Shown: positions 1 to 12,639, numbered from the stretch's first letter. The stretch: 64,000 nucleotides of DNA from Staphylococcus hsinchuensis (GCF_038789205.1 NZ_CP128355.1:868001-932000); one strand, 5' to 3'. Made by a program: numbers and translations. Notes: generated by a model not told the origin, from the letters alone.

Positions 1-1
1 A

Positions 2-349
2 ATTATTGAAGCAATTAAAGAAATGTCAGTATTAGAATTAAACGATTTAGTAAAAGCAATTGAAGAAGAATTTGGTGTAACTGCAGCAGCTCCAGTAGCA
101 GCAGCAGGTGCAGCAGGCGGAGACGACGCTGCAGAAAAAACTGAATTCGACGTAGAATTAACTTCAGCTGGTTCTTCTAAGATCAAAGTTGTTAAAGCTG
201 TTAAAGAAGCAACTGGTTTAGGTCTTAAAGACGCTAAAGAATTAGTAGACGGAGCTCCTAAAGTAATCAAAGAAGCTCTTGCTAAAGACGAAGCTGAAAA
301 ACTTAAAGAACAATTAGAAGAAGTAGGCGCTTCAGTAGAATTAAAATAA
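2..349 (+). CDS. rplL: 50S ribosomal protein L7/L12, 5'-partial
   Basis: This is the stalk protein of the large ribosomal subunit, which recruits translation factors such as the EF-Tu and EF-G encoded downstream. The reading frame is open from base 2, so the gene starts upstream of the window; about six N-terminal residues are missing relative to the 122-aa S. aureus protein. An N-terminal dimerisation segment is followed by an Ala/Gly-rich hinge and the globular C-terminal domain with the conserved [18 protein letters not shown] segment. The internal ATG at 23 is Met within the protein and not the true start. A strong terminator follows at 407-436. Confidence 0.97.
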   Translation: MIEAIKEMSVLELNDLVKAIEEEFGVTAAAPVAAAGAAGGDDAAEKTEFDVELTSAGSSKIKVVKAVKEATGLGLKDAKELVDGAPKVIKEALAKDEAEKLKEQLEEVGASVELK

Positions 350-406
350 TTCTATGACGTCTAAGTCATCTAATTTAATATAACAATCAGAAATCTTTGA
401 GAAATG

Positions 407-436
407 AAAACCCCGTTATGTATGTAACGGGGTTTT
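407..436 (+). terminator. Intrinsic terminator after rplL
   Basis: A perfect 12-bp inverted repeat (AAAACCCCGTTA / TAACGGGGTTTT) with a 6-nt loop ends in a T run. It closes the ribosomal stalk operon and separates it from the methyltransferase gene. Confidence 0.9.
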
Positions 437-535
437 ATATTGTTTAAACTATAACTATATTCAGTATGATTCATGGACTCCAATCCTATAAAATGGGTAT
501 AGTATTAACCTAAGTTGAATAAAAGAGGTGTAGTC

Positions 536-1144
536 ATGAGTCACTATTATGATAAAGATCCAGATGTAAAAAGTGATGTTGAACTTTTTACATATTCATA
601 TGAAAACCATGATATCGCATTAAAGACAGATGCCGGTGTGTTTTCTAAAGGTAAAATCGATTACGGATCAGACTTACTCGTTAACGTATTTCTTCAACAA
701 CATAAGTCGGATACCGCGAAAAATATTATCGATGTTGGTTGTGGATATGGTCCAATTGGATTAATGATTGCTAAAGTAGCACCACAACACGACGTAAACA
801 TGGTTGACGTAAATCACCGTGCATTATCATTAGCAGAAACGAATAAGCAAAAGAACAAACTCGAAAATGTTACCATTAAAGAAAGTGATGGATTATCACA
901 AGTTTCAAATGCATACTATGATTGCATAGTGACGAATCCGCCTATTAGAGCGGGTAAATCAGTCGTACATAGCATACTAGAAGATGCATTTGATAAATTA
1001 AAGCATGAAGGTATGCTCTACGTTGTTATACAAAAGAAACAAGGTATGCCATCAGCGAAGAAAAAAATGGAAGAAACATTTAGCAATGTCGAAGTATTAG
1101 AAAAAAGTAAAGGCTATTACATTTTAAGAAGTGTAAAAGGTTGA
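536..1144 (+). CDS. RsmC-like class I SAM-dependent methyltransferase
   Basis: Predicted RsmC-type 16S rRNA guanine-N2 methyltransferase, 202 aa. The SAM-binding motif I VGCGYGPIG lies at about residues 67-75 and the catalytic NPPIR motif of N-methyltransferases at about 134-138. The start is ATG 536, preceded by AAAGAGGTG at a good distance; an in-frame TTG at 515 lies upstream of that ribosome binding site and is unlikely. It sits alone between rplL and rpoB, as in other staphylococci, where it is a conserved resident of this locus. E. coli RsmC has two tandem domains; this one has only the catalytic half, so the exact target base is inferred. Confidence 0.88.
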   Translation: MSHYYDKDPDVKSDVELFTYSYENHDIALKTDAGVFSKGKIDYGSDLLVNVFLQQHKSDTAKNIIDVGCGYGPIGLMIAKVAPQHDVNMVDVNHRALSLAETNKQKNKLENVTIKESDGLSQVSNAYYDCIVTNPPIRAGKSVVHSILEDAFDKLKHEGMLYVVIQKKQGMPSAKKKMEETFSNVEVLEKSKGYYILRSVKG

Positions 1145-1232
1145 TTAAATCACTATGTTCTGATATAGTTATAGAATGTAAAAATTTATGTTCAATAAGT
1201 GTGTACTTTTACTTCTAAGATAATAATGTATA

Positions 1233-1294
1233 TAAGATAAGAAATAGGAAATGGTGTCATCAGGTGTGCTACCGTTTTCTTTTTGTCTTATTAT
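1233..1294 (+). promoter_or_regulatory. Possible structured leader upstream of rpoB
   Basis: Between the methyltransferase and rpoB, an imperfect long hairpin can form. ATAAGA and GGAAATGGT on the left pair with ACCGTTTTC and TCTTAT on the right, followed by a T-rich stretch. It could be an attenuator or an RNA-processing site in the rpoBC leader. Pairing is imperfect and I cannot fold it here, so this is tentative. Confidence 0.3.
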
Positions 1295-1345
1295 ATTTGC
1301 TGCTTTGATGAAAGTAAACACGCAATTTTTGAGGGGTGAATCTGT

Positions 1346-4300
1346 TTGGCAGGTCAATTTGTCCAATATGGAAGACATCGTAAACGTAGAAACTATGCGA
1401 GAATTTCAGAGGTATTAGAATTACCAAATTTAATAGAAATCCAAACTAAATCTTATGAGTGGTTCTTAGAAGAAGGTTTATTAGAAATGTTTAGAGACAT
1501 TTCACCGATTGAAGACTTTACTGGCAACCTTTCATTAGAGTTTGTCGATTATCGTCTTGGAGAACCAAAGTATGATTTAGAAGAATCTAAAAATCGTGAT
1601 ACAACGTATGCTGCACCTTTACGTGTGAAAGTGCGTTTGATTATCAAAGAAACTGGTGAAGTCAAAGAACAAGAAGTATTTATGGGTGATTTCCCATTAA
1701 TGACTGACACTGGTACTTTCGTAATCAATGGTGCTGAACGTGTTATCGTATCACAATTAGTTCGTTCACCATCCGTTTATTTCAATGAGAAATTAGATAA
1801 AAATGGTCGTACAAACTTCGATGCAACGATTATTCCTAACCGTGGTGCTTGGTTAGAATATGAAACAGACGCCAAAGACGTTGTTTACGTACGAATTGAC
1901 AGAACAAGAAAGTTACCATTAACAGTGTTACTTAGAGCATTAGGTTTCTCTTCAGATCAAGAAATTGTAGATTTACTTGGTGAAAGTGAATATCTACGTA
2001 ATACGTTAGAAAAAGATGGTACTGAAAATACTGATCAAGCGTTATTAGAAATTTATGAACGCTTACGCCCTGGCGAACCACCTACATTAGAAAACGCTAA
2101 AAGCTTGTTATATTCACGTTTCTTCGATCCAAAACGTTATGACTTAGCAAGTGTAGGTCGCTATAAAACAAATAAAAAACTTCACTTAAAACACCGTTTA
2201 TTCAATCAAAAATTAGCAGAACCAATTGTTAATTCTGAAACTGGTGAAATTGTAGCTGAAGAAGGTACTGTTTTAGATCGTAGAAAGATTGACGAAATTA
2301 TAGACGTACTAGAATCAAATGCAAACAGTGAAGTATTCGAATTAGAAGGCAGTATCATTGATGAGCCTGTTGAAATACAATCAATTAAAGTTTATGTACC
2401 AAATGATGAAGAAGGCCGTACAACTACAGTCATCGGTAATGCATTCCCAGACTCAGAAGTGAAATGTATTACCCCAGCAGATATTATTTCATCAATGTCA
2501 TACTTCTTTAATTTACTAAGTGGCATTGGATTCACAGACGACATTGACCATTTAGGTAACCGTCGTTTACGTTCAGTAGGTGAATTACTACAAAACCAAT
2601 TCAGAATTGGTTTATCAAGAATGGAACGTGTTGTTCGTGAAAGAATGTCAATCCAAGATACAGATTCAATCACACCACAACAACTTATTAATATTCGTCC
2701 AGTTATTGCATCTATTAAAGAGTTCTTTGGTAGTTCGCAATTATCACAATTCATGGACCAAGCCAATCCATTAGCTGAGTTAACACATAAACGTCGTCTA
2801 TCAGCGTTAGGACCTGGTGGTTTAACACGTGAACGTGCACAAATGGAAGTGCGTGACGTACACTACTCTCACTATGGTCGTATGTGTCCAATCGAAACAC
2901 CAGAGGGTCCAAACATTGGTTTGATTAACTCATTATCAAGTTATGCACGCGTGAATGAATTTGGTTTCATTGAAACGCCATATCGTAAAGTTGATATTGA
3001 AACAAACTCAATCACTGATCAAATTGATTACCTTACAGCTGATGAAGAGGACAGCTACGTTGTTGCCCAAGCCAATTCAGTATTAGATGAAAATGGTCGT
3101 TTCATGGACGATGAAGTCGTTTGTCGTTTCCGTGGTAACAACACAGTGATGGCTAAAGAAAAAATGGACTACATGGATGTATCACCTAAACAGGTAGTAT
3201 CAGCTGCGACAGCATGTATCCCATTCTTAGAAAACGATGACTCAAACCGTGCATTAATGGGTGCGAACATGCAACGTCAAGCGGTACCATTGATGAACCC
3301 AGAATCACCATTCGTAGGTACAGGTATGGAACACGTTGCCGCTCGTGACTCAGGTGCAGCAATTGTTGCTAGACACAAAGGTCGCGTTGAGCACGTTGAA
3401 TCTGATGAAATCCTAGTACGTCAAATTATCGAAGAAGATGGTCAAGAATACGAAGGTGAATTAGACCGTTATCCATTAGCTAAATTCAAACGTTCTAACA
3501 CTGGTACTTGTTATAACCAACGTCCAATCGTTAGCAAAGACGATGTTGTTACTAAAAATGAAATCTTAGCTGACGGTCCTTCAATGGAATTAGGTGAAAT
3601 GGCATTAGGTCGTAACGTAGTTGTTGGTTTCATGACATGGGAAGGTTACAACTACGAGGATGCTGTAATCATGAGTGAACGTCTTGTTAAAGATGACGTT
3701 TACACTTCAATTCATATTGAAGAATATGAATCAGAAGCACGTGATACTAAATTAGGACCTGAAGAAATCACACGTGACATTCCAAATGTTGCAGATAGTG
3801 CACTGAAAAACTTAGACGAGCGCGGTATTGTATATGTCGGCGCTGAAGTTAAAGATGGAGATATTTTAGTTGGTAAAGTAACGCCTAAAGGTGTTACAGA
3901 ATTAACTGCAGAAGAAAGATTACTACATGCAATCTTCGGTGAAAAAGCACGTGAAGTTCGCGATACTTCATTACGCGTACCTCATGGTGCAGGCGGTATT
4001 GTACTAGACGTTAAAGTCTTCAACCGTGAAGAAGGCGATGACACGTTATCACCTGGTGTAAACCAATTAGTACGTGTTTATATCGTTCAAAAACGTAAGA
4101 TTCATGTCGGAGATAAAATGTGTGGACGTCACGGTAACAAAGGTGTTATTTCTAAGATAGTACCGGAAGAAGACATGCCTTACTTACCAGATGGTACACC
4201 AATTGATATCATGTTAAACCCACTAGGGGTTCCATCACGTATGAATATCGGTCAGGTATTAGAGCTACATTTAGGTATGGCTGCTAAGAACTTGGGTATT

Positions 4301-4897
4301 CACGTTGCATCACCAGTATTTGATGGTGCGAGTGATGATGATGTTTGGTCTACAATTGAAGAAGCAGGCATGGCTCGTGACGGTAAGACTGTATTATATG
4401 ATGGTCGTACAGGCGAACCATTCGACAACAGAATTTCTGTTGGTGTTATGTACATGTTGAAACTTGCACACATGGTAGATGATAAACTACACGCACGTTC
4501 AACTGGTCCATACTCACTTGTTACACAACAACCACTTGGTGGTAAAGCACAATTCGGTGGACAACGTTTCGGTGAGATGGAGGTATGGGCACTAGAAGCT
4601 TATGGTGCTGCATACACACTTCAAGAAATCTTAACTTACAAATCAGATGATACAGTAGGTCGTGTTAAAACATACGAATCTATTGTTAAAGGTGAAAATA
4701 TCACTAAACCAAGTGTTCCAGAATCATTCCGCGTATTGATGAAAGAGTTACAAAGTTTAGGATTAGACGTTAAGATTATGGATGAACATGACAATGAAAT
4801 TGACATGCATGATAACGAAGATGAAGATGTTGTTGAACGCAAAGTAGATTTACAACAAAAAGACGCTCCAGAATCTCAGAAAGAAATCACTGACTAA
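1346..4897 (+). CDS. rpoB: RNA polymerase beta subunit
   Basis: Catalytic beta subunit of RNA polymerase, 1183 aa, the same length as the S. aureus protein. The start is TTG at 1346, preceded by GAGGGGTGA; no ATG in frame fits the conserved [15 protein letters not shown]-terminus. The rifampicin-binding cluster (SQLSQFMDQ, then [14 protein letters not shown]) shows the usual wild-type residues, including the His and Ser commonly changed in resistant strains. The MCGRHGNKG and [20 protein letters not shown] segments of the active centre are intact. It is co-oriented with rpoC and no terminator separates them. Confidence 0.99.
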   Translation: MAGQFVQYGRHRKRRNYARISEVLELPNLIEIQTKSYEWFLEEGLLEMFRDISPIEDFTGNLSLEFVDYRLGEPKYDLEESKNRDTTYAAPLRVKVRLIIKETGEVKEQEVFMGDFPLMTDTGTFVINGAERVIVSQLVRSPSVYFNEKLDKNGRTNFDATIIPNRGAWLEYETDAKDVVYVRIDRTRKLPLTVLLRALGFSSDQEIVDLLGESEYLRNTLEKDGTENTDQALLEIYERLRPGEPPTLENAKSLLYSRFFDPKRYDLASVGRYKTNKKLHLKHRLFNQKLAEPIVNSETGEIVAEEGTVLDRRKIDEIIDVLESNANSEVFELEGSIIDEPVEIQSIKVYVPNDEEGRTTTVIGNAFPDSEVKCITPADIISSMSYFFNLLSGIGFTDDIDHLGNRRLRSVGELLQNQFRIGLSRMERVVRERMSIQDTDSITPQQLINIRPVIASIKEFFGSSQLSQFMDQANPLAELTHKRRLSALGPGGLTRERAQMEVRDVHYSHYGRMCPIETPEGPNIGLINSLSSYARVNEFGFIETPYRKVDIETNSITDQIDYLTADEEDSYVVAQANSVLDENGRFMDDEVVCRFRGNNTVMAKEKMDYMDVSPKQVVSAATACIPFLENDDSNRALMGANMQRQAVPLMNPESPFVGTGMEHVAARDSGAAIVARHKGRVEHVESDEILVRQIIEEDGQEYEGELDRYPLAKFKRSNTGTCYNQRPIVSKDDVVTKNEILADGPSMELGEMALGRNVVVGFMTWEGYNYEDAVIMSERLVKDDVYTSIHIEEYESEARDTKLGPEEITRDIPNVADSALKNLDERGIVYVGAEVKDGDILVGKVTPKGVTELTAEERLLHAIFGEKAREVRDTSLRVPHGAGGIVLDVKVFNREEGDDTLSPGVNQLVRVYIVQKRKIHVGDKMCGRHGNKGVISKIVPEEDMPYLPDGTPIDIMLNPLGVPSRMNIGQVLELHLGMAAKNLGIHVASPVFDGASDDDVWSTIEEAGMARDGKTVLYDGRTGEPFDNRISVGVMYMLKLAHMVDDKLHARSTGPYSLVTQQPLGGKAQFGGQRFGEMEVWALEAYGAAYTLQEILTYKSDDTVGRVKTYESIVKGENITKPSVPESFRVLMKELQSLGLDVKIMDEHDNEIDMHDNEDEDVVERKVDLQQKDAPESQKEITD

Positions 4898-4926
4898 TCG
4901 CATTTAAGTTGAAGGAATAATTCGAA

Positions 4927-4964
4927 TTGAGGGCAGGCGTAGCAAATATGCTAGCCGACCTCAA
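4927..4964 (+). other. Hairpin in the rpoB-rpoC spacer
   Basis: An imperfect inverted repeat built around AGGCGTAGCA / TGCTAGCC with flanking GAGG/CCTC sits in the 144-nt spacer. It lacks a following T run, so it is more likely an mRNA processing or stability element than a terminator. Function is inferred only. Confidence 0.35.
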
Positions 4965-5041
4965 TATCGGTTGTTCCATTTATTGATATAAAGTAATCAA
5001 TCAATTTGCACAGCTAATCTAAATTGAAGGAGGTAGGCTCC

Positions 5042-8000
5042 TTGATTGATGTAAATAATTTCCATTATATGAAAATAGGACTCGCTTCACCTGAAAAAAT
5101 CCGTTCTTGGTCATTCGGTGAAGTTAAAAAGCCAGAAACAATTAACTATCGTACTTTAAAACCAGAAAAAGATGGTCTATTCTGTGAAAGAATTTTCGGA
5201 CCTACAAAAGACTGGGAATGTAGTTGTGGTAAGTATAAACGCGTGCGCTATAAAGGCATGGTTTGTGACAGATGTGGTGTTGAAGTAACGAAGTCAAAAG
5301 TACGTCGTGAAAGAATGGGACATATTGAATTAGCTGCCCCAATATCACATATCTGGTATTTCAAAGGCATCCCAAGTCGTATGGGTCTATTATTAGATAT
5401 GTCACCAAGAGCGTTAGAAGAGGTTATTTATTTCGCTTCTTACGTGGTGGTAAATCCAGGTCCAACAGGCTTAGAAAAGAAAACTTTACTTTCTGAAGCA
5501 GAATACAGAGAATATTATGATAAATTCCCAGGTCAGTTCACTGCTAAAATGGGAGCTGAAGGAATTAAAGATTTACTAGCAGAGATCGATTTAGATACTG
5601 AACTTAAATCATTACGTGATGAGTTAGAGTCAGCTACTGGCCAAAGACTTACACGTGCAATTAAACGTTTAGAAGTCGTAGAATCATTCAGACATTCTGG
5701 TAATAATCCAGCGTGGATGATTTTAGATGTACTACCTATTATTCCACCAGAAATCAGACCAATGGTTCAATTAGATGGTGGACGTTTTGCTACAAGTGAT
5801 TTAAATGATTTATATCGTCGTGTCATTAACCGTAACAATCGTTTAAAACGTTTATTAGACTTAGGTGCTCCTGGCATCATCGTTCAAAATGAAAAACGTA
5901 TGTTACAAGAAGCAGTTGATGCGCTTATCGATAATGGTCGTCGTGGCCGTCCAGTTACTGGACCAGGTAACCGTCCATTAAAATCGTTATCTCATATGTT
6001 AAAAGGTAAGCAAGGTCGTTTCCGTCAAAACTTACTTGGTAAACGTGTTGACTATTCAGGCCGTTCTGTTATCGCAGTAGGACCTAACTTGAAGATGTAT
6101 CAATGTGGTTTACCAAAAGAGATGGCGTTAGAACTATTCAAACCATTTATTATGAAAGAATTAGTTCAACGTGAAATTGCTACAAATATCAAAAATGCTA
6201 AAGGTAAAATCGAACGTATGGACGACGAAGTATGGGATGTGCTTGAAGATGTAATTCAAGAACACCCAGTACTATTAAACCGTGCGCCAACACTTCACAG
6301 ATTAGGTATTCAAGCATTTGAACCTACGTTAGTTGAAGGTCGTGCGATTCGTCTACATCCACTTGTTACAACAGCATACAACGCCGACTTTGATGGTGAC
6401 CAAATGGCCGTCCACGTACCACTTTCTAAAGAGGCACAAGCAGAAGCACGTATGTTAATGCTTGCTGCACAAAATATCTTGAACCCTAAAGATGGTAAAC
6501 CAGTTGTTACACCATCACAAGATATGGTATTAGGTAACTATTACTTAACTTTAGAACGTACAGATGCTGTTAACACAGGTACGATTTACAACGATACAAA
6601 CGAAGTATTAAAAGCATACGCCAAAGGTTACGTGCACTTACACACACGTATCGGTGTACATGCAAGCTCATTCAACAATCCGACATTTACTGAAGAGCAA
6701 AACAAAAAAATCTTAACGACATCAGTAGGTAAAGTGATATTCAATGAAATCATTCCTGATTCATTTGCTTATATCAATGAACCTTCACAAGCGAACTTAG
6801 AAGATAAAACACCAGATAAATACTTTGTTTCTGCTACTGAATTAGGTGAAGAAGGACTTAAAGGTTACTTTGAAGATAAAGAATTAATTGAACCATTCAA
6901 CAAAAAATTCTTAGGTAACATTATCGCAGAAGTCTTCAATAGATTTAGCATTACAGATACTTCTATGATGTTAGATAGAATGAAAGACTTAGGATTCAAG
7001 TTCTCATCTAAAGCTGGTATTACAGTTGGTGTATCAGATATCGTTGTTTTACCTGATAAACAAGATATCCTTGATGAATCAGAAAAATTAGTAGAACGTG
7101 TTCAAAAACAATTCAACCGTGGTTTAATCACTGAATTCGAGCGTTATAACGCAGTTGTTGAAATTTGGACAAACGCTAAAGAACAAATCCAAGGTGAACT
7201 TATGGGCTCACTTGGTAAGACAAACCCAATCTTCATGATGAGTGACTCTGGTGCCAGAGGTAACGCTTCAAACTTCACTCAATTAGCAGGTATGCGTGGT
7301 CTGATGGCAGCACCATCAGGTAAGATCATTGAATTACCAATCACTTCATCATTCCGTGAAGGTTTAACAGTATTAGAATACTTCATCTCAACTCACGGTG
7401 CGCGTAAAGGTCTTGCCGATACAGCACTTAAGACAGCCGATTCAGGTTACCTTACACGTCGTCTTGTTGACGTTGCTCAAGACGTTATCGTTCGTGAAGA
7501 AGATTGCGGTACTGACCGTGGTTTACTTGTATCTGATATCAAAGAAGGTACAGAAATGATCGAACCATTCAACGAACGTATCGAGGGGCGTTACGCAAAA
7601 GAAACAATGCGTCACCCAGAAACTGATGAAATCATAGTAAGACCAGATGAGTTAATCACACCAGAAATTGCAAAACAAATTACTGATGCAGGATTTGAAC
7701 AAATGTACATCCGCTCAGCATTCACTTGTAATACACGTCATGGTGTATGTGAACGTTGCTATGGTAAGAACTTAGCAACAGGTGAAAAAGTTGAAGTTGG
7801 TGAAGCTGTTGGTACTATCGCCGCTCAATCAATCGGTGAACCAGGTACTCAGCTTACAATGCGTACATTCCATACTGGTGGGGTTGCCGGAAGCGATATC
7901 ACACAAGGTCTTCCACGTATCCAAGAGATTTTCGAAGCGCGTAACCCTAAAGGTCAAGCAGTAATTACTGAAATTGAAGGTGTTGTAGACGACATCAAAC

Positions 8001-8665
8001 TAGGTAAAGACCGTCAACAAGAAATCGTCATTAAAGGTGCAAATGAAACAAGATCATATCTTGCTTCAGGTACAGCACGCTTGAAAGTTGAAACTGGTCA
8101 AAGCGTTGACCGTGGTGAAGTTCTAACAGAAGGTTCAATTGAACCTAAGAACTATTTATCTGTTGCAGGTCTAAATGCTACAGAAAGTTACCTATTAAAA
8201 GAAGTTCAAAAAGTTTACCGTATGCAAGGTGTTGAAATCGACGATAAACACGTTGAAGTTATGGTTAGACAAATGTTACGTAAAGTTAGAATCATCGAAG
8301 CTGGTGACACTAAATTACTACCAGGTTCACTTGTAGACATTCATAACTTTACTGATGCCAACCGTGAAGCATTCAAAGGTCGTAAGCGTCCAGCGACTGC
8401 GAAACCAGTATTACTTGGTATTACGAAAGCATCACTTGAAACTGAAAGCTTCTTATCTGCTGCTTCCTTCCAAGAAACAACTCGAGTACTTACAGATGCA
8501 GCAATTAAAGGTAAACGCGATAACTTACTTGGACTTAAAGAAAATGTTATCATCGGTAAATTAATTCCAGCCGGTACAGGTATGAGAAGATATAGCGATG
8601 TTAACTATGAAAAAGCTTTATCACAACAAGAAGTTGTTGAAGAAACAGAAACTACTGAATCTTAA
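5042..8665 (+). CDS. rpoC: RNA polymerase beta' subunit
   Basis: Largest RNA polymerase subunit, 1207 aa. The start is TTG 5042, eight bases after AAGGAGG; the upstream in-frame TTG at 5024 precedes that ribosome binding site and is rejected. The zinc-binding Cys residues fall at about 60, 62, 75 and 78 (CSCG...CDRCG). The catalytic NADFDGD magnesium loop is at about 447-453, with the three Asp at 449, 451 and 453. The bridge-helix/trigger-loop region ([22 protein letters not shown] in two blocks) is intact. The last ~15 residues are a variable acidic tail. It ends close to a dispersed repeat that carries the terminator. Confidence 0.99.
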   Translation: MIDVNNFHYMKIGLASPEKIRSWSFGEVKKPETINYRTLKPEKDGLFCERIFGPTKDWECSCGKYKRVRYKGMVCDRCGVEVTKSKVRRERMGHIELAAPISHIWYFKGIPSRMGLLLDMSPRALEEVIYFASYVVVNPGPTGLEKKTLLSEAEYREYYDKFPGQFTAKMGAEGIKDLLAEIDLDTELKSLRDELESATGQRLTRAIKRLEVVESFRHSGNNPAWMILDVLPIIPPEIRPMVQLDGGRFATSDLNDLYRRVINRNNRLKRLLDLGAPGIIVQNEKRMLQEAVDALIDNGRRGRPVTGPGNRPLKSLSHMLKGKQGRFRQNLLGKRVDYSGRSVIAVGPNLKMYQCGLPKEMALELFKPFIMKELVQREIATNIKNAKGKIERMDDEVWDVLEDVIQEHPVLLNRAPTLHRLGIQAFEPTLVEGRAIRLHPLVTTAYNADFDGDQMAVHVPLSKEAQAEARMLMLAAQNILNPKDGKPVVTPSQDMVLGNYYLTLERTDAVNTGTIYNDTNEVLKAYAKGYVHLHTRIGVHASSFNNPTFTEEQNKKILTTSVGKVIFNEIIPDSFAYINEPSQANLEDKTPDKYFVSATELGEEGLKGYFEDKELIEPFNKKFLGNIIAEVFNRFSITDTSMMLDRMKDLGFKFSSKAGITVGVSDIVVLPDKQDILDESEKLVERVQKQFNRGLITEFERYNAVVEIWTNAKEQIQGELMGSLGKTNPIFMMSDSGARGNASNFTQLAGMRGLMAAPSGKIIELPITSSFREGLTVLEYFISTHGARKGLADTALKTADSGYLTRRLVDVAQDVIVREEDCGTDRGLLVSDIKEGTEMIEPFNERIEGRYAKETMRHPETDEIIVRPDELITPEIAKQITDAGFEQMYIRSAFTCNTRHGVCERCYGKNLATGEKVEVGEAVGTIAAQSIGEPGTQLTMRTFHTGGVAGSDITQGLPRIQEIFEARNPKGQAVITEIEGVVDDIKLGKDRQQEIVIKGANETRSYLASGTARLKVETGQSVDRGEVLTEGSIEPKNYLSVAGLNATESYLLKEVQKVYRMQGVEIDDKHVEVMVRQMLRKVRIIEAGDTKLLPGSLVDIHNFTDANREAFKGRKRPATAKPVLLGITKASLETESFLSAASFQETTRVLTDAAIKGKRDNLLGLKENVIIGKLIPAGTGMRRYSDVNYEKALSQQEVVEETETTES

Positions 8666-8687
8666 TTCGGTTTAGTTAGACAATCAA

Positions 8688-8856
8688 AGGGAGCGGGACA
8701 GAAATCGAATTTTCTAATAGAGATTTCGTAGTCCCACCCCGGCAAGGATGACTAGGATTGAAAAAAGCTTATTCTAAGCGCATTTTCAATTCAGACATCT
8801 ACTGCCAAGTTGATAAAGAGTCTGAGACACCAATTTTGTCTCAGACTCTATTTTTA
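8688..8856 (+). repeat. Dispersed intergenic repeat, copy 1 (two-hairpin element)
   Basis: This element begins with GGGAGCGGGACAGAAATC, whose GGGAC pairs with a downstream GTCCCACCCC. It continues through a GATGACTAG box and ends in a GAGTCTGAGAC hairpin. The same composite occurs in inverted orientation at 46259-46417 and in shortened form at 38147-38250, each time just after a gene's stop codon. It looks like a staphylococcal interspersed intergenic element. Confidence 0.75.
8817..8856 (+). terminator. Intrinsic terminator after rpoC
   Basis: A 13-bp perfect stem (AGAGTCTGAGACA / TGTCTCAGACTCT) is followed by ATTTTTAT. It forms the right end of the dispersed repeat and ends the rpoBC transcript. 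Confidence 0.88.
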
Positions 8857-8943
8857 TAAAAGTATCCCAAAGTGACACTGTTATAAAACTTAGATAAAGT
8901 CATCAGATTTTTAGATAATTTTCAGAAATAGTGCAATTACAAG

Positions 8944-8973
8944 TTGACCAGACACTATAGAAAATGTTATTAT
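8944..8973 (+). promoter_or_regulatory. Sigma-A promoter for the L7Ae-like/rpsL operon
   Basis: TTGACC (8944-8949) and TATTAT (8968-8973) are separated by 18 bp and lie about 40 bp before the ribosome binding site of the L7Ae-like gene. The match to the sigma-A consensus is good and the site follows a terminator. Confidence 0.6.
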
Positions 8974-9013
8974 TATTTAGGTTGATGCAAGCAGAACTTT
9001 GGAGGATATGTAA

Positions 9014-9268
9014 TTGTCTAATGAAAAAGTTGCACGCTTTAACAAACAACATTTTGTAGTTGGTCTTAAACAAACGCTTAAAGCTTTGAAACGAGACCAA
9101 GTTGCATCATTGATTATTGCTAAAGACGTTGAAGTCTATTTATTGACTCGCGTGTTAAGCCAAATCAATCTTCAAAATATGCCTATCACATACTTCGAGA
9201 GTCAACAGGCTTTAGGAGAATATGCAGGCATTAATGTTAATGCAATGATTGTTGCATTATTAAAATGA
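9014..9268 (+). CDS. rplGB: L7Ae-family K-turn RNA-binding ribosomal protein
   Basis: An 84-aa member of the L7Ae/L30e/S12e superfamily, equivalent to B. subtilis YbxF/RplGB, which binds kink-turn RNA and sits upstream of rpsL. The start is TTG 9014, eight bases after GGAGG. The conserved [18 protein letters not shown] core for RNA contact is present. The gene has its own promoter and leads the rpsL-rpsG-fusA cluster, with a 95-nt gap before rpsL. Whether it acts on ribosomal or other K-turns in this organism is not known from sequence. Confidence 0.88.
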   Translation: MSNEKVARFNKQHFVVGLKQTLKALKRDQVASLIIAKDVEVYLLTRVLSQINLQNMPITYFESQQALGEYAGINVNAMIVALLK

Positions 9269-9363
9269 GATTAGTAAGAGTAATCTTACTAAATTTTATT
9301 TAACCTTTAAATGAACCACCTGGATGTGTGGGATTATAAATTCAAGAGAGGAGGACACAAATC

Positions 9364-9777
9364 ATGCCAACTATTAATCAATTAGTACGTAAACCAAGAA
9401 AAAGCAAATCAAAGAAATCTGATTCACCAGCATTAAACAAAAATTTCAACAGTAAAAAGAAACAATTTACTGATTTAAATTCTCCACAAAAACGTGGCGT
9501 TTGTACGCGTGTTGGTACAATGACACCTAAAAAACCAAACTCTGCGTTACGTAAATATGCTCGTGTACGTTTATCAAACAACATCGAGATCAATGCTTAC
9601 ATTCCTGGTATCGGACACAACTTACAAGAACACAGTGTTGTACTTGTACGTGGTGGACGAGTAAAAGACTTACCTGGTGTGCGTTATCACATTGTTCGTG
9701 GTGCACTTGATACTTCAGGTGTAGATGGACGTAGACAAGGTCGTTCATTATACGGAACTAAAAAACCTAAAAATTAA
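9364..9777 (+). CDS. rpsL: 30S ribosomal protein S12
   Basis: 137-aa decoding-site protein of the small subunit. The start is ATG 9364 after GAGAGGAGG. The [22 protein letters not shown] block and the later [21 protein letters not shown] block, which hold the lysines altered in streptomycin-resistant mutants, are in the usual wild-type form. It is first of the classic str operon (rpsL, rpsG, fusA, tuf). Confidence 0.99.
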   Translation: MPTINQLVRKPRKSKSKKSDSPALNKNFNSKKKQFTDLNSPQKRGVCTRVGTMTPKKPNSALRKYARVRLSNNIEINAYIPGIGHNLQEHSVVLVRGGRVKDLPGVRYHIVRGALDTSGVDGRRQGRSLYGTKKPKN

Positions 9778-9847
9778 TTTAAAGATTACGTAAATATTCG
9801 CTATAGAAATTAAAAATATATTATAATAGGAAGGGAGGATTTAAATC

Positions 9848-10318
9848 ATGCCTCGTAAAGGATCAGTACCAAAAAGAGATGTGTTACCAGATCCAATTCA
9901 CAACTCTAAATTAGTAACAAAATTGATTAACAAAATTATGTTAGATGGTAAACGCGGAACAGCTCAAAGAATTCTTTATTCTGCTTTCGATATCGTGCAA
10001 GAACGCAGCGGTCGTGAAGCAATCGAAGTATTCGAAGAAGCTATCGACAATATCATGCCAGTATTAGAAGTTAAGGCTCGTCGTGTTGGTGGTTCTAACT
10101 ATCAAGTACCAGTAGAGGTTCGTCCAGAACGTCGTACTACTTTAGGTTTACGTTGGTTAGTAAACTATGCACGTCTTCGTGGTGAAAAAACTATGGAAGA
10201 GCGCTTAGCAAACGAAATCTTAGATGCAGCTAACAACACTGGTGGAGCAGTTAAGAAACGTGAGGACACTCACAAAATGGCTGAAGCTAACAAAGCATTC
10301 GCTCACTATCGTTGGTAG
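9848..10318 (+). CDS. rpsG: 30S ribosomal protein S7
   Basis: 156-aa primary 16S rRNA-binding protein that nucleates head assembly and contacts the E site. ATG 9848 follows GGAAGGGAGG. The conserved N-terminal PRKG, the [11 protein letters not shown] segment and the C-terminal NKAFAHYRW are present, and length is normal. A 119-nt spacer without a clear terminator leads to fusA. Confidence 0.99.
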   Translation: MPRKGSVPKRDVLPDPIHNSKLVTKLINKIMLDGKRGTAQRILYSAFDIVQERSGREAIEVFEEAIDNIMPVLEVKARRVGGSNYQVPVEVRPERRTTLGLRWLVNYARLRGEKTMEERLANEILDAANNTGGAVKKREDTHKMAEANKAFAHYRW

Positions 10319-10437
10319 GATAGAAGCTTTCTCCCTGAGTATGTTTCGTAATGATAGTTTACTATCACAGGTGCATGCTTAGGGCATCGCCATATTTATA
10401 GTATTTATTCGCAGTAATACTGGAAGGAGAAAAATAC

Positions 10438-12528
10438 ATGGCTAGAGATTTTACTTTAGAAAGAACTCGTAATATTGGTATCATGGCTCATATCGATGCT
10501 GGTAAAACAACTACGACTGAACGTATTCTTTACTATACTGGACGTATCCACAAAATTGGTGAAACGCACGAAGGTGCTTCACAAATGGACTGGATGGAAC
10601 AGGAGCAAGATCGTGGTATCACAATTACATCTGCTGCTACAACAGCACAATGGGATGACCACCGTGTAAACATCATCGATACACCAGGACACGTAGACTT
10701 CACAGTTGAGGTTGAACGTTCATTACGTGTACTTGATGGTGCAGTAACTGTACTTGATGCGCAATCAGGCGTTGAACCACAAACTGAAACAGTTTGGCGT
10801 CAAGCTACAACATACGGTGTACCTCGTATCGTATTTGTAAACAAAATGGACAAATTAGGTGCAAACTTCGAATATTCAGTTAGCACTATTCATGACCGTT
10901 TACAAGCAAATGCACAACCTATCCAATTACCAATTGGTTCTGAAGATGATTTCGATGCAATCATCGACTTAGTTGAAATGAAATGTTTCCGTTATACAAA
11001 TGACTTAGGAACTGACATTGAAGAAATCGAAATTCCTGACGATCATAAAGAGCGTGCGGAAGATGCACGTTCAACATTAATCGAAGCAGTTGCTGAAACT
11101 AACGATGAATTAATGGAAAAATATCTTGGTGACGAAGAAATCTCTAACGAAGAGTTAAAAGCTGCTATCCGTAAAGCAACTACTGACGTAGAATTCTACC
11201 CAGTACTTGTTGGTACAGCATTCAAAAACAAAGGTGTTCAATTAATGCTTAACGCGGTAATTGATTACCTACCATCACCATTAGATGTTAAACCAATCGT
11301 TGGTCATCGTTCAGACAATCCTGAAGAGGAAGTTATTGCGAAAGCAGACGATAATGCAGAATTTGCTGCATTAGCATTCAAAGTTATGACTGACCCTTAT
11401 GTTGGTAAATTAACATTCTTCCGTGTTTATTCAGGTACGTTATCTTCAGGTTCTTACGTTAAGAACTCTACGAAAGATAAACGTGAACGTGTAGGTCGTT
11501 TATTACAAATGCACGCAAACTCACGTGAAGAACTTAATACAGTATACTCAGGCGATATCGCTGCTGCGGTAGGTCTTAAAGATACTGGTACAGGTGATAC
11601 TTTATGTGGTGAGAAGAACGATATCATCTTGGAATCAATGGAATTCCCTGATCCAGTTATCCACTTATCAGTTGAACCTAAATCTAAAGCAGACCAAGAC
11701 AAAATGACAGCTGCTTTAGTTAAATTACAAGAAGAAGACCCAACATTCCACGCTCACACAGATGAAGAAACTGGACAAGTTATCATCGGTGGTATGGGTG
11801 AACTTCACTTAGACATCTTAGTTGACCGTATGAAGAAAGAATTCAACGTTGAATGTAACGTTGGTGCGCCAATGGTTTCATATCGTGAAACATTCAAGCA
11901 ACCAGCTGAAGTTCAAGGTAAATTCGCTCGTCAATCAGGTGGTCGTGGACAATATGGTGACGTTAAAATCGCCTTCGCTCCTAACGAAACAGGCGCAGGT
12001 TTCGAATTCGAAAACGCTATCGTTGGTGGTGTAGTTCCACGTGAATACATTCCATCTGTTGAATCTGGTTTACAAGATGCAATGGAAAACGGTGTATTAG
12101 CTGGTTATCCATTAATCGATGTTAAAGCTAAATTATATGATGGTTCATACCACGATGTCGATTCATCTGAAATGGCCTTCAAAATTGCTGCATCATTAGC
12201 ACTTAAAGAAGCTGCTAAAAAATGTGATCCAGTTATCTTAGAACCAATGATGAAAGTAACAATCGAAATGCCTGAAGAGTACATGGGTGATATCATGGGT
12301 GACGTAACAGCTCGTCGTGGACGTGTTGATGGTATGGAACCTCGTGGTAATGCACAAGTTGTTAATGCCTTTGTACCACTTTCAGAAATGTTCGGTTACG
12401 CAACTTCATTACGTTCTAATACACAAGGTCGCGGTACTTACACTATGTACTTCGATCACTATGCAGAAGTTCCAAAATCTGTAGCTGATGAAATCATCAA
12501 GAAAAACAGTGGTAACCAAAGCGAATAA
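10438..12528 (+). CDS. fusA: Elongation factor G
   Basis: Translocation GTPase of 696 aa, close to the usual 690-700. The P-loop AHIDAGKTT is at residues 17-25, followed by the DTPGHVDF and NKMDKLGA GTPase motifs. Domains II-V follow, including the GGRGQYGDV segment of domain IV and the GRGTYTM segment near the C-terminus. ATG 10438 follows GGAAGGAG. This is the target of fusidic acid; I did not compare resistance positions residue by residue. It sits between rpsG and tuf. Confidence 0.99.
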   Translation: MARDFTLERTRNIGIMAHIDAGKTTTTERILYYTGRIHKIGETHEGASQMDWMEQEQDRGITITSAATTAQWDDHRVNIIDTPGHVDFTVEVERSLRVLDGAVTVLDAQSGVEPQTETVWRQATTYGVPRIVFVNKMDKLGANFEYSVSTIHDRLQANAQPIQLPIGSEDDFDAIIDLVEMKCFRYTNDLGTDIEEIEIPDDHKERAEDARSTLIEAVAETNDELMEKYLGDEEISNEELKAAIRKATTDVEFYPVLVGTAFKNKGVQLMLNAVIDYLPSPLDVKPIVGHRSDNPEEEVIAKADDNAEFAALAFKVMTDPYVGKLTFFRVYSGTLSSGSYVKNSTKDKRERVGRLLQMHANSREELNTVYSGDIAAAVGLKDTGTGDTLCGEKNDIILESMEFPDPVIHLSVEPKSKADQDKMTAALVKLQEEDPTFHAHTDEETGQVIIGGMGELHLDILVDRMKKEFNVECNVGAPMVSYRETFKQPAEVQGKFARQSGGRGQYGDVKIAFAPNETGAGFEFENAIVGGVVPREYIPSVESGLQDAMENGVLAGYPLIDVKAKLYDGSYHDVDSSEMAFKIAASLALKEAAKKCDPVILEPMMKVTIEMPEEYMGDIMGDVTARRGRVDGMEPRGNAQVVNAFVPLSEMFGYATSLRSNTQGRGTYTMYFDHYAEVPKSVADEIIKKNSGNQSE

Positions 12529-12610
12529 TTAAATAGATAGCGTATTGAATTTTCAATGCTCACTATTTAATTTCAATCGTATAGTGTTATACTGCTTGTA
12601 GTTTTATCAA

Positions 12611-12639
12611 TTGATTTTTTGGGAAAAATGCATTATAAA
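12611..12639 (+). promoter_or_regulatory. Probable tuf promoter
   Basis: TTGATT (12611-12616) and TATAAA (12634-12639) are 17 bp apart in the 224-nt gap between fusA and tuf. This supports extra transcription of tuf beyond read-through from the str operon. Confidence 0.55.

Noticed and set aside
1169-1378. Minus-strand ORF of 69 codons over the rpoB leader
   Set aside because: No ribosome binding site, overlaps the rpoB start, and lies opposite a structured leader; a chance ORF.
2392-2766. Minus-strand ORF of 124 codons inside rpoB
   Set aside because: Shadow of a highly biased essential gene; its composition reflects antisense of rpoB codons.
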